Assembly: GCA_938015595.1 (NCBI GenBank)
Contig: CALLPI010000010.1
Span: forward strand, 300,122-364,121
DNA length: 64,000 nucleotides
Direction: 5' to 3'
DNA from: an uncultured Saprospiraceae bacterium
GTDB taxonomy: Bacteria > Bacteroidota > Bacteroidia > Chitinophagales > Saprospiraceae
Position 1 is the stretch's first letter, and each line of letters opens with the position of its first letter. Both the position numbers and the translations under genes were made by a program. A model generated the notes under the pieces. It was not told where the DNA came from. It ran no database searches and saw only the letters and a list, made by a program, of their open reading frames with translations. Shown in pieces: positions 38,795-49,081 of this stretch.

Positions 38795-39382
38795 TTAAGC
38801 ATTTAGCAAAATAGCCGCCTCGCGCTTGATAGCGCTGAGCGCCTTATCCAGCGCAGCCACAGTATTTTCGGGTGGAAGCCCCAGCGCTACTTGGGCCAGT
38901 TCGCGGGCATCAGCCTTGCCATCCAGTTTTTCGGCGCTCAGGTTGATGACTTTCACTGTGTGATCGCGGGCGGCTTTGAGAATTTCCCAGAGTTGTTCAG
39001 AAATATACACTTGCTGGGTGATGTTGTGCTCAAACTCCTGCTGAATGGCCAACATCAGTGCCAGGCGGTATTCGGCCACGGTGAGGCCGTCGGGGCGAAG
39101 GCGCATGATGAGGCTGGGTAAGGCAATGCGCTCGCACAACATACTGAGGCGCTCGTAAGCCTGGAAACGCAACGGCATAGTGGTGCTCTGCCGGCTCTGT
39201 TGCAACTCCAGGGCTTTGAGGCGCTGTTGCCCTTCGAGGTATTGCTTGAGCAGAGTGTAAACCGTAAGGAACACAATGAGCGCCGGAACGGTGATTTTTA
39301 CAATTTCCAACAGCACGGACAGCCAAACAGGCATATTTCTTGTTTTTAGGGCTGCAAAGTTAAGGTTTATCCGCATATCCAT
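38795..39382 (-). CDS. Membrane-anchored hypothetical protein
   Basis: One N-terminal TM segment (VLLEIVKITVPALIVFLTVYTLL) then a helical domain; start may be 39334. Confidence 0.7.
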   Translation of the reverse strand: MDMRINLNFAALKTRNMPVWLSVLLEIVKITVPALIVFLTVYTLLKQYLEGQQRLKALELQQSRQSTTMPLRFQAYERLSMLCERIALPSLIMRLRPDGLTVAEYRLALMLAIQQEFEHNITQQVYISEQLWEILKAARDHTVKVINLSAEKLDGKADARELAQVALGLPPENTVAALDKALSAIKREAAILLNA

Positions 39383-39396
39383 CTAACAAACTGTTT

Positions 39397-40398
39397 ATGA
39401 AACGTCTGTTATTCATTGTGCTATTTTCTCTTTTGGCCTGTGCTGGAGCGCCAACCCAAGCTCAAGATGCCCCCCACCTAAGTTTCTGGCAGCCCGCCGA
39501 CACCCTGCACAAAACCCGCTTCTGGCTGTGTGCTGGCGGCGGCAGTGCCTTGTACGGAGCAGTCTCCATAGGGCTGTACAACGCCTGGTACAAAGGCTAT
39601 GAACTCACCGCCTTTCACCTGTTTGACGACTGGGGCGAGTGGCGCCACATGGACAAAGCAGGGCATTTGTTCACTGCGCACATGGAGAGCACACTGGCGT
39701 TTAAAGGCGCACTATGGACGGGCATAAACCGCCGCACCGCTATGTGGACAGGCTTCGGCGTAGGTATGTTGCTGCAATCTACCGTAGAGGTCATGGATGG
39801 CTTCTCAGCCAAGTGGGGTTTTTCGCTGTCTGATATGGGCTTCAACCTGCTGGGCAGCAGCTTGTTTCTGGCCCAGGAGGCGGCCTGGCACGAGCAGCGC
39901 ATCCTCATGAAAACCTCATACACTGAGCCTCGCCACGCCTCAGAACCCATATATTCTACTGACGGACAATTAGTTACAACCCTTTACGCACGTGCCCGAG
40001 AACTCTATGGCATATCTTACCCAGAGCGCTTCCTCAAAGGATATAATGGCCTCACGGTGTGGGCGTCTGTCAACCCGACCTCTTTTTGGCCTAAGCCCAA
40101 TCGTCCTGTATTTTTGCCGCAATGGCTCAACATAGCAGTGGGCTATGGCGCCGAAAACCTCTACGGAGGCTTCGATAACCAGTGGCAAAGCAACGGAGCA
40201 ACCTTCCGAGCCGACCCCCTGCGCTACCCCCGCTACAGCCAATTTTACCTCTCCCTGGACGTGGACTTCACCCGCATTCCTACCCGCAGCTACTTCCTCA
40301 AAACCGTGTTTAATGTCATCAATTGGATAAAAGTACCAGCCCCAACTATTGAATACAATACGATAGGGAATTTTCGCGTACATCCAGTGATGTGGTAG
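39397..40398 (+). CDS. DUF2279-like periplasmic/outer-membrane lipoprotein
   Basis: WGEWRHMDKAGHLFTAHMES...FGVGMLLQSTVEVMDGFSAKWGFSLSDMGFNLLGSSLFLAQEAAW; LLACAG lipobox-like. Confidence 0.8.
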   Translation: MKRLLFIVLFSLLACAGAPTQAQDAPHLSFWQPADTLHKTRFWLCAGGGSALYGAVSIGLYNAWYKGYELTAFHLFDDWGEWRHMDKAGHLFTAHMESTLAFKGALWTGINRRTAMWTGFGVGMLLQSTVEVMDGFSAKWGFSLSDMGFNLLGSSLFLAQEAAWHEQRILMKTSYTEPRHASEPIYSTDGQLVTTLYARARELYGISYPERFLKGYNGLTVWASVNPTSFWPKPNRPVFLPQWLNIAVGYGAENLYGGFDNQWQSNGATFRADPLRYPRYSQFYLSLDVDFTRIPTRSYFLKTVFNVINWIKVPAPTIEYNTIGNFRVHPVMW

Positions 40399-40516
40399 AA
40401 GACCCAACGGTGCACCATGCGCCTGTTGAGCCTCTCGCTACCTTTTGTGTGAAGCACGTCACAACGCTTTGCCAACAAATGCGTTTTTTCATGGTAATGA
40501 AATACCCATCCAGCGC

Positions 40517-43500
40517 ATGAAGTGGACAATTACTAACTTCGTCTTCGCTTTTTGCATGGCCTGCACAGGGCTTTTAGCCCAGATGTGGAACGGCACGGAC
40601 ACCCTGTACGGCAACGAATGGATACGCTACGGGCAGCCTTATTTCAAAATACTGATCAGCAACGACGGCATTTACCGCATTCCCCACAGTACGCTCATTG
40701 CGCAGGGCATTCCACTCAATGAAGTGAGTGGCGCGCAGTTTCAGTTGTTTTGGATGGGCAGGGAAGTTCCCTTGTTTGTCAGCACGGACAGTCTTTTCGG
40801 CACTCAAGACTACATCGAATTTTACGGCGTGCACAACCGGGGCGAACTGGACCGCTTTCTGTATCGCAACCCCGAAGCCGAGATGCTCAACCCGCTGTAC
40901 AGTATCGTCACCGATACCAGCGCATACTTCCTGACCTGGACGACAGCGGGCACGCCCGCTTTGCGCTACCAAACCGTTGCCAACGACTTGAGCACTCTGC
41001 CACCCAAAGAAGAGTGGTTCTGGATGGAAGAAATGCAGGTTTTTTCCAGCACCGCAGTACAGAAAACCGATAATCAAAACGTTGCAGAGTCTGTTTTCGA
41101 TGAAGGCGAGGGGTTTTCATCTGGTTTTCTCAATACAGCTACCCTCAACTTTGCACCTCGATTTGTACAAAACACAGCCGAAAATAGCCGCTTCAGGCTC
41201 CGGCTCTTCGCCAACAACCGACCGCACGAACTCCGCATAACCATCAACGGCGCCGCCGCCTTTTCGCAGGATTTTTCAGGATACCGCCTGCAGGAAATTT
41301 CGATTGACAAACCCACCTCTGCCCTGACCAACACAGAAAGCCTGGTACTGACTGGCGCTAACACCTCCAACGACCGCTATGCCATAGCTTGGGCCAGCCT
41401 AACTTATCCGCGTCAGTTTAACTTTGGTGGCCAGAGTAGTTTTAGTTTTCGCATAGTGGCCTCTTCTACTCTAAAGTATCTGGAAATCAGTAACTTCAAC
41501 TCAGGTAATACCTTGCCAGTACTCTACGATCCGGCCAGTCGCATCCGAATAGTGGCTCAGGTTAGTAACGGATTTGTACGGATCGCGCTGCCACCAGCGC
41601 CTCAAGAGCGCCATTTGATACTGGTAAACCCCAGTGCTGGCGTGCGCATCGTAACAACTATGCAGCCTGTGACCTTTCAGGATTATCGCCAGGCTGATGC
41701 CACCTACCTCATCATTTCTCACCCCCGATTATTTCAAGACGGCAACCCCGTGCAGGAATATGCCACATATAGAGCCTCTGAGGCCGGAGGTAGCCACCGC
41801 TCGCTTGTGCTAAACGTGGAAGAGCTCTACAACCAGTTTGCCTACGGCGTGCAGCGCCACCCACTGGCCATTCGCAATGCAATACATCATTTTACTCGGC
41901 ACTGGGCAAGCCCCCCCTCGTACGCGTTGCTCATCGGCAGGGCGCTGCAATACAACGTCGGGCGCTCGGCAGCGGCAGTAGCTGGCAACTTCCTCGTGCC
42001 TACTTTTGGCATGCCTGGATCTGACAATCTACTGGCGGCATCCAACCGCTCCAATGTACCAGTACTACCCATCGGTCGCATCTCTGCAGTAAACACCACT
42101 GAAGTGCGGCAGTATCTGGACAAGGTCATTGCGCACGAACAAGGCGCCCGCTCTGCCGACGAACAGGAGCGCGCCTGGAAAAAGGAAGTCATTCACCTCG
42201 GAGGTGGCAACGACGCCGGCGAGCAGCAATTCATCAAAAACGCATTGGCTCAAGTAGAGAACACACTCTACAACAGCCAAATGGGAGCCAATGTACTCTC
42301 TTTGTTCAAAACCAATAACGACCCCATACAGCAGGTCAGATCAGATGCGCTACTGAACCGCATCAACAACGGCGCCGCCATCGTAACCATATACGGCCAT
42401 GCCAGCCCCAACTCCTTCGATGTGGCCGTGGACGAACCCGAGAGCTATCGAAACGAAGGGCGCTATCCGGCGCTGTACTCCTTCGGATGCTATACCGGCC
42501 AGGTGCACGAGGCAGGACGCAGTATTGGCGAACGCTTCGTTTTTCAGGATCGAAAAGGTATGATCGCCTTCTTTGCCACTACCGGCCTGGGGGGGCTTTC
42601 GGCACTCAATACCCTGGGGCAAACCTACTTCAACTATTTGAGCAATAGCATGTACGGCCGCGGCGTAGGCGATGTACTCCAACGTGTGATCGAACAGTAC
42701 GACCAGACCGGATTTTTTCATCTGCGCGTGCTCTTGCAGCAGTTTACCCTCCTGGGCGACCCTGCCTTGGTCATTACGCCCTATGATGCACCCGACCTGC
42801 TGATGCGCACTGCAGAGGCTGCTGTAACCCCACGCAGCATCAACGCTCAAGCCGACAGTGTAGAACTCCGCTTTGTGGCACGCAATATCGGTAAAGCCGT
42901 GCAAGATAGCTGCTACTTTGAAATCATGCGCCAACTGCCGGATGGCTCCCAACTGACGGCACTGCGCTTTCGGGTACCCGCTCCGCGCTACGCCGACGAA
43001 TATCGCTTTCAACTACCAGTTTTCGGTCAGCGCGCAGTGGGGGCTAATCGCTTTTACATCAAAGCCGATACAGACGATGAAATCCTCGAAGCACCTTTGC
43101 CCTTGGCCGAACGAAACAATACCCTGGCCGACGCACAAGGCAGAGAAGGCATAGACTTCTTTGTATTTGCCAATGGTGCAGCGCCGCTTTACCCGCACGA
43201 CAAAGGCATTGTGGGCGCAGCGCCCGTCACGCTCAAAGCCTCTACCTTAGAAATACTTGCGCCAACGCAGCGATACATATTCGAGTTGGACACCACACTG
43301 CGATTTGATAGCCCGATGCGTATTCGCCACACTGTGGAGCAAAAAGGCGGCCTCTTGACATGGACGCCGTCCCTGACCTGGCGCGACAGCACTGTGTACT
43401 ACTGGCGCATCAGCCCCGACAGCTTGCCAGAGTCTGGCTTTAACTGGCGCAGCAGCTCATTCCTGTACCTCAACGGTAGCCCATCAGGCTGGAACCAGTC

Positions 43501-45511
43501 GCACTTTGAGCAATGGGACGACAATCGCTTTATTAGCATGGAAATGTCAGAGAGCCAACGACGCCTCAAGTTTTTAGACGATGCCAAATTTGTACGCGTC
43601 AATAATGGTGTGATGCCGCCTGCGCTGCCGTCGGTCAACATCAATAACGACACTCATCCCTTCATTGTGTGGGATGGCCCGGTTACTCGCGGTTTGTACA
43701 TCTTCAGCCTAGATGCAGACACCGGTATTCCCTGGCTAAATCCGCGCCCCGGGTTGTACGGCAGCCGTCAAAATACCGGATGGGCGCGTCCTGGGCATTT
43801 TCCCTACTGGACTACTGACCAAGAGTGGCGCCAGCGCGCCATCAACTTCTTGCGCGATACCATTCCGTCGGGCAACTACGTCGTCATCTACACCGTACAA
43901 CCTGCTGGCGATACTGTGGGCTACGCTCCCAGAGCCTGGGCCATGGACTCCGTAGCGCTCGGTGTCAACTTGTTTCAGGTACTGGAGGCCCAAGGTGCTC
44001 AACGCATACGCAGCACAGCCGAAATCGGCCCACGCCCGTACATTCTTATCTATCGCAAAGATGACCCCACTTGGCCAGTGATCGAGACCTTGGGCAACCT
44101 CAACGAACCCGTTTTCGCCACCGCCTACATCAATGGCCGCTGGGATCGCGGCGAGGTGTTCTCCCCGCGCATTGGGCCAGCTCGGCGCTGGTCGAGCTTG
44201 CACTGGAAGGTCAGCGACGCCCAGCCTCATGATGAATGGAGTATTGACCTGTACGGCATTCGACCTGATTCAGTAGAGGTGCCACTACTCACTGGCATCA
44301 CCTTGCCTGATACTGACCTGAGCCAGTTCAGTGCAACTGAATACCCCTGGCTACGCCTTCGATTCAGTGCGGTGGACACCCTACAGCGCACCTCGCCGCA
44401 CCTGCCGTACTGGCGCGTGCTGTACGATGGGCTGCCCGATGCGGTACTCAATCCGGCGGCAGTTTTTCAGTTTCAACGGGATACCCTTCAACAAGGCGAG
44501 CCACTGCAGCTGCGGGTAGCCGTTAGCAATGCCATGCCCTACACCATGGATAGCCTACTGATGCGCTATGCTATTGTGAATGCAGGCGGGGCGCAGCAAG
44601 TCATCCAACACCGTATGGCGCCCCTGCAGGCCAACGACACCCTTATTGCCTCTCTGCAGGCCGACACCCGCCAGTTGCAGGGCTTGCAGCAACTCCGTAT
44701 AGAAGTGAACCCCGACAAAGATCAGCCTGAGCTACATGCTTTCAACAACTTTGGCCTGTTTGAATTTTATGTGCAACGCGACCAGCGCAACCCTCTGCTG
44801 GAAGTGACCTTTGACGGTATTCGCATAGCTGACGGTGATTTGGTATCTGCCAAGCCCCTGATTTCCATAGCCCTGCGCGATGAGAATCCCTGGATGCGCC
44901 TGCAGGATACCTCCCTGTTCAAAATTCTGCTCCAATATCCCAATACTACCAATCTTGTACCTGTACCACTAGATGCACCCTTTGTACGTTTTATACCCGC
45001 CTCTGCCGCACCCAATACGGCCAACCGCGCTATCATTGAAATGACCCCCCACTTCAATCAGAGTGGTCGTTATGCCCTGGTAGTGCAAGCCCGTGACGCA
45101 AGCGGCAATGCCTCCGGCGAACTAGACTATCGCATTCATTTTGAAGTAATTAACGAGGCGCGTATCTCCAATGTACTCAATTATCCTAATCCTTTTACCA
45201 CCTCTACCCGCTTTGTTTACACACTGACGGGCGAGGAGCCTCCGGCACAGTTTGCCATACGCATCATGACGGTGTCGGGGCGCATAGTGCGCGAGCTTAC
45301 TCAGGCCGACCTCGGCCCCCTGCGCATAGGTACGCACCTGACCGACTATGCCTGGGATGGCACCGACGCGTATGGCGACAGACTGGCCAACGGCGTGTAT
45401 CTATACCAGGTTGTTGCCAAAGACCGAGAAGGCAAAGACCTAGTGCCACACAGCAACCAAGCAGACGGATTCTTCCGCAATGGCATTGGTAAGCTGGTCA
45501 TTTTGCGATAA
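40517..45511 (+). CDS. Peptidase family C25 (gingipain-like), PorU2-type T9SS protein
   Basis: About 1664 aa; IVTIYGHASPNSFD and YPALYSFGCYTGQVHE (candidate His/Cys dyad), FFATTGLGGLSALN; C-terminal FlgD-like VLNYPNPFTTSTRFVY...YAWDGTDAYGDRLANGVYLYQVV. Start moved to MKWTITNFVFAFCMACTG. Confidence 0.85.
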   Translation: MKWTITNFVFAFCMACTGLLAQMWNGTDTLYGNEWIRYGQPYFKILISNDGIYRIPHSTLIAQGIPLNEVSGAQFQLFWMGREVPLFVSTDSLFGTQDYIEFYGVHNRGELDRFLYRNPEAEMLNPLYSIVTDTSAYFLTWTTAGTPALRYQTVANDLSTLPPKEEWFWMEEMQVFSSTAVQKTDNQNVAESVFDEGEGFSSGFLNTATLNFAPRFVQNTAENSRFRLRLFANNRPHELRITINGAAAFSQDFSGYRLQEISIDKPTSALTNTESLVLTGANTSNDRYAIAWASLTYPRQFNFGGQSSFSFRIVASSTLKYLEISNFNSGNTLPVLYDPASRIRIVAQVSNGFVRIALPPAPQERHLILVNPSAGVRIVTTMQPVTFQDYRQADATYLIISHPRLFQDGNPVQEYATYRASEAGGSHRSLVLNVEELYNQFAYGVQRHPLAIRNAIHHFTRHWASPPSYALLIGRALQYNVGRSAAAVAGNFLVPTFGMPGSDNLLAASNRSNVPVLPIGRISAVNTTEVRQYLDKVIAHEQGARSADEQERAWKKEVIHLGGGNDAGEQQFIKNALAQVENTLYNSQMGANVLSLFKTNNDPIQQVRSDALLNRINNGAAIVTIYGHASPNSFDVAVDEPESYRNEGRYPALYSFGCYTGQVHEAGRSIGERFVFQDRKGMIAFFATTGLGGLSALNTLGQTYFNYLSNSMYGRGVGDVLQRVIEQYDQTGFFHLRVLLQQFTLLGDPALVITPYDAPDLLMRTAEAAVTPRSINAQADSVELRFVARNIGKAVQDSCYFEIMRQLPDGSQLTALRFRVPAPRYADEYRFQLPVFGQRAVGANRFYIKADTDDEILEAPLPLAERNNTLADAQGREGIDFFVFANGAAPLYPHDKGIVGAAPVTLKASTLEILAPTQRYIFELDTTLRFDSPMRIRHTVEQKGGLLTWTPSLTWRDSTVYYWRISPDSLPESGFNWRSSSFLYLNGSPSGWNQSHFEQWDDNRFISMEMSESQRRLKFLDDAKFVRVNNGVMPPALPSVNINNDTHPFIVWDGPVTRGLYIFSLDADTGIPWLNPRPGLYGSRQNTGWARPGHFPYWTTDQEWRQRAINFLRDTIPSGNYVVIYTVQPAGDTVGYAPRAWAMDSVALGVNLFQVLEAQGAQRIRSTAEIGPRPYILIYRKDDPTWPVIETLGNLNEPVFATAYINGRWDRGEVFSPRIGPARRWSSLHWKVSDAQPHDEWSIDLYGIRPDSVEVPLLTGITLPDTDLSQFSATEYPWLRLRFSAVDTLQRTSPHLPYWRVLYDGLPDAVLNPAAVFQFQRDTLQQGEPLQLRVAVSNAMPYTMDSLLMRYAIVNAGGAQQVIQHRMAPLQANDTLIASLQADTRQLQGLQQLRIEVNPDKDQPELHAFNNFGLFEFYVQRDQRNPLLEVTFDGIRIADGDLVSAKPLISIALRDENPWMRLQDTSLFKILLQYPNTTNLVPVPLDAPFVRFIPASAAPNTANRAIIEMTPHFNQSGRYALVVQARDASGNASGELDYRIHFEVINEARISNVLNYPNPFTTSTRFVYTLTGEEPPAQFAIRIMTVSGRIVRELTQADLGPLRIGTHLTDYAWDGTDAYGDRLANGVYLYQVVAKDREGKDLVPHSNQADGFFRNGIGKLVILR

Positions 45512-45534
45512 AGTTTAAAACATACAAATACAAA

Positions 45535-45993
45535 ATGCTAGACAAAGAAGATACGCCTTTTATGATTCTCATTGCACTGGAAGGCATGCAGTTTCGCGCA
45601 CGTCATGGCTACTATGAAGAAGAATACCAACTGGGCAATGACTACATAATAGATGTATGGCTAGAAGCGCTGCTCTATGAAGAAAACAATGACGACATAC
45701 AACACACCGTAAACTACGAAACTGTGTACTTGCTATGCCGCGAGGAAATGCTCAAGCCTTCCAAGCTCATTGAAACCGTAGCGCGGCGCATACTCAAACG
45801 CCTTACAGAATACTTCAAGGAATATCAGGAAGAACACAACGAAATGGAGGACATCCTGGGCATCAAGGTGCGCCTACGCAAAATGCACCCCCCTTTAGAC
45901 GGGTATGTGCATTCGGCATGGGTGGAGGTGGCCAATGGTAGTTTCATAGACCCCAGCCTGCGCAAGCCCAAAAAGAAGAAGAAGGAGAAGTAG
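45535..45993 (+). CDS. folB: Dihydroneopterin aldolase
   Basis: ILIALEGMQFRARHGYYEEEYQLGNDYIIDVWLE...VNYETVYLLCREEMLKPSKLIETVARRIL. Confidence 0.88.
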   Translation: MLDKEDTPFMILIALEGMQFRARHGYYEEEYQLGNDYIIDVWLEALLYEENNDDIQHTVNYETVYLLCREEMLKPSKLIETVARRILKRLTEYFKEYQEEHNEMEDILGIKVRLRKMHPPLDGYVHSAWVEVANGSFIDPSLRKPKKKKKEK

Positions 45994-46000
45994 CTCCTTC
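45981..46000 (-). terminator. Possible weak intrinsic terminator for the leftward gene ending at 46007
   Basis: 7-bp arms gaaggag/ctccttc with 6-nt loop; the minus strand then reads ttcttcttttt. Confidence 0.3.
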
Positions 46001-46006
46001 CGAACA

Positions 46007-47098
46007 CTAATATCCCGATACGCTCATTGGCCTGACTTCACCCGAGGTCGCGTAGCGCCAGGGGGGCAGGCGCCGGCTACCTTCAGGCAGGGTTTCTATC
46101 GTTTTGTAAAAGGAATCCAGGTATGCTTTCATATCCTGGCGATGCTCCACGGGCAGCAGTTTGAAGTCGTTGATGATTTTGTACAGCGCCGACTTCTTCT
46201 CTACGTAGCGCGCCAGTATCAGCCCGAGCACCGCAGGGTCAGCTTCCGGCCCCAGATAGTCGCGGTCTTTAATGTGGCGCTGGTCAAGCTCGACGCTGGG
46301 CACAGCGTAAGAGGCATTCACTAGACCGGAAAAATCAAAGTCATAAGGTACAGGGGTGAGTTTGGCAATATTGGCTGATTCTACCATCTTGAGGTTGCGC
46401 ACCATGGACAGGCTCCAGTCTTCATTGCCAATCATGTAGTTGAATACAGAGGCCATCACTTCAGCCTCGCTATCCATCCGGTCAGTATCTACGTTGAGAC
46501 AGTCGCAGAGTTTGCCGCCCAGGCGTTCGGCCAATTCTTCATCGTCTTCGATGATAAAGCCGTAGCGCTTCATTTTTTTGACTACGCCTTTGGTATCCAC
46601 GTAAGTGACGCGCACCAATTGTACGCGAAAGCTGGCTGGGCTGAGTTCGTTGTACAGCTTATAGGCCAAATACTCTCGGAATACATTGAAGTGGCCGGCA
46701 TCACGGTCTTCTAGGCAGTGCGTGGTCAAGTCCAGGTTGTTGTGTTTTTTGAGACCAGCAGCAGCGAGCGCTTTTTTAGAGAATTTTATTTTGACCGGCG
46801 GAAAGTCACAAATGCGACGGCGGAACTTGCCGCGCGGGCCCACCTCAATCTGGTGGTACACCGGCACATTTTTTTGGTCGGTGTAGCTCAACGTAGCGGG
46901 TTGATAGTCGTCGCGGCGGCGATTGTAGATCAATTCGCTCAGGTCAGTTTCGATGGTAATATCCAGTACGCCGTCTTTCATCAGCGTTTCAAAAATAGTG
47001 GTGGGCGAACCACCGTGGTAAGCATTCAGGCTTAGCGGTATGCTCAGCAGAAGCATACACCAAAGGGCGAAGTTGGTTTTAAGGGTGTTCGTATTCAT
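46007..47098 (-). CDS. Secreted protein of unknown function, possibly CotH/HipA-like fold
   Basis: Signal peptide from MNTNTLKTNFALWCMLLLSIPLSLNA; YMIGNEDWSLSMVRNLKMV...PVPYDFDFSGLVNASYAVPS. Fold guess is motif resemblance only. Confidence 0.75.
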   Translation of the reverse strand: MNTNTLKTNFALWCMLLLSIPLSLNAYHGGSPTTIFETLMKDGVLDITIETDLSELIYNRRRDDYQPATLSYTDQKNVPVYHQIEVGPRGKFRRRICDFPPVKIKFSKKALAAAGLKKHNNLDLTTHCLEDRDAGHFNVFREYLAYKLYNELSPASFRVQLVRVTYVDTKGVVKKMKRYGFIIEDDEELAERLGGKLCDCLNVDTDRMDSEAEVMASVFNYMIGNEDWSLSMVRNLKMVESANIAKLTPVPYDFDFSGLVNASYAVPSVELDQRHIKDRDYLGPEADPAVLGLILARYVEKKSALYKIINDFKLLPVEHRQDMKAYLDSFYKTIETLPEGSRRLPPWRYATSGEVRPMSVSGY

Positions 47099-47342
47099 AG
47101 TCGTTATCATTTTTGCAAAGTTACTCATCAACAGGGGCAATGCCACTTGAATACTCGACGAAGCCCAGCCGTTTGGCAGACAACTTCGGGTAAAGATTGG
47201 GTTTACAACTCAAAATTGCACCGCTATTATAACGCAAGCCCAGCCACTTAGGTTACATAAATTGAAACATTATTGTAAAACCAGCACCGTGATGTCATTT
47301 TTTTAAAATATAATTTTAATCGCACTCTATCTCGAAAATTTA

Positions 47343-47350
47343 TACCTTTG
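47343..47350 (+). promoter_or_regulatory. Bacteroidetes-type -7 promoter element TACCTTTG
   Basis: TAnnTTTG match 34 nt upstream of the alkaline phosphatase ATG. Confidence 0.5.
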
Positions 47351-47383
47351 CCGACCCAATGCTTAGCATAGACAGCAAGGAAA

Positions 47384-48550
47384 ATGCCCTGCTCCAGCCA
47401 AACAAAATACGCCACTCTGAACATCCTGCTTGCCTTCATCGGCCTGCTGATGGTTTCTAACGCTTGTAAAACCTCTGCGCCCGTACCCGCAGGGCTGCAG
47501 CTCTTTGAGCCTGGTCGGCAAGCCAAAAACATCATTCTGCTCATAGGTGATGGTATGGGGCTGACCCAAATATCGGCAGCGCTGTACTCCAACAACAACC
47601 AACTGGCTATGCTGGAAATGCCGGTGGTAGGCTTTCACAAGTCCCATTCTGCCGACAACCTCATTACTGACTCGGCGGCCGGCGCCACTGCATTTGCCTG
47701 TGGCGTAAAAACCTACAATGGCGCTATTGGCTTAAATGCGGATACAGTGGCTTGCTACAGCATTCTGGCTGAAGCCAAAAGCAAAGGCATGGCCACTGGC
47801 CTGATTGCCACTTCTACTATTATACATGCTACACCAGCGGCGTTCTATGCCCACCAGGATAGCCGCATTGCCTATGAAGACATTGCCAGTGACCTGGTAG
47901 CTGCCGATGTGGACTTGTTCATTGGTGGCGGTAGCCAGTACTTCATCCACCGGGTATCGGACAAGCGCGACCTCTATGAAGAACTGCGCCTCAAGGGCTA
48001 CTACGTATCCGACCATAGCGCCGAGGATGTGCTGCGCGCGCCGTTCAACCCTCAAAGGGGCTTTGCCTTCCTCACTGCAGAATCGCAGCCAGGGGCTTTT
48101 ACCCAGGGGCGCACCTACTTACCGCTGTCCACCCGCTATGCGCTGCAATACTTGGCCAGGCGCAATAGCAAGGGCTTTTTCATCATGATTGAAGGCTCAC
48201 AAATAGACTGGAAATGCCACCAGAACGACGCTCGCGAAGCCATACGCGAAATTCTCGACTTTGACGCCGCCGTACGCGAAGCACTGGAGTTTGCCAAAGG
48301 CCGCGACGATACCCTCGTCATCGTTACTGCCGACCACGAAACCGGCGGCATGGCCATCCAGCCCGGCTCTCGCTTTGGCCGGCTCAAAATAGCTTTTACC
48401 ACCAACAGCCACACCGCCGCCCTTGTACCTGTATTGGCCTACGGCCCCTCTGCCGAATTGTTCAGCGGCATCTACGAAAACACTGGCATTCACACCCGCA
48501 TGCGACAGGCACTGGGGTTTCAGGCGCTGTCTTCGGCAAAAGAACGCTGA
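47384..48550 (+). CDS. Alkaline phosphatase (PhoA superfamily), predicted lipoprotein
   Basis: IILLIGDGMGLTQISAA, TDSAAGATAFACGVKTYNGAIG, FIMIEGSQIDWKCHQND, VIVTADHETGGMAI. Confidence 0.93.
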   Translation: MPCSSQTKYATLNILLAFIGLLMVSNACKTSAPVPAGLQLFEPGRQAKNIILLIGDGMGLTQISAALYSNNNQLAMLEMPVVGFHKSHSADNLITDSAAGATAFACGVKTYNGAIGLNADTVACYSILAEAKSKGMATGLIATSTIIHATPAAFYAHQDSRIAYEDIASDLVAADVDLFIGGGSQYFIHRVSDKRDLYEELRLKGYYVSDHSAEDVLRAPFNPQRGFAFLTAESQPGAFTQGRTYLPLSTRYALQYLARRNSKGFFIMIEGSQIDWKCHQNDAREAIREILDFDAAVREALEFAKGRDDTLVIVTADHETGGMAIQPGSRFGRLKIAFTTNSHTAALVPVLAYGPSAELFSGIYENTGIHTRMRQALGFQALSSAKER

Positions 48551-48951
48551 GAAAAAACTGCGATGCTAAAAAGTAGTGAGGAACTCGCCTTGTGCCAGTA
48601 GCACAACGCATGACGGCACAATAGACCACAAAGCCCAGACCTCCAAACAACTCCACCACAGCAGTGTACCCAACTGCCCGAACAAAGCCACACATCTCAA
48701 TCCTGAACTCTGGGATGGCTTGCAAACTACTAGCCAATACCGACGAAAGGCAGAGCCGCACGCAACATACACTGCAGGTCTGTACAGCTACACAAAAGGC
48801 GCATGGTACTTCACAATATGCCATAGCTGCAGGCACACTAAAGCCAGCTCTTTGTTTTTGGAATAAATGTCAATCAGCCTACACGGCCCAGTTCATATTA
48901 TTTTTCTGTTAATTACTTCAGACATCACAAAAAGCTCCACCGACCAAAATT

Positions 48952-48959
48952 TATCTTTG
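48952..48959 (+). promoter_or_regulatory. Bacteroidetes-type -7 promoter element TATCTTTG
   Basis: TAnnTTTG match upstream of the secreted protein gene at 49082. Confidence 0.45.
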
Positions 48960-49081
48960 CGTTCGAAATTGTTACTTCAAAAATTCGTACGCAAGGCAGA
49001 CGCTGCACATTCAGGCCTGGCCTTACTCCGCTCAGCAACCCTGGATTGCCCGCAGTTTTGCCTCGCAAAAAACACAGTACT

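Noticed and set aside
42350-43012. 220-aa minus-strand ORF inside the C25 peptidase gene
   Set aside because: Antisense shadow of the large plus-strand coding frame.
48551-49045. Short ORFs between alkaline phosphatase and the secreted protein gene
   Set aside because: Overlapping small frames on both strands without start context or homology; treated as intergenic.
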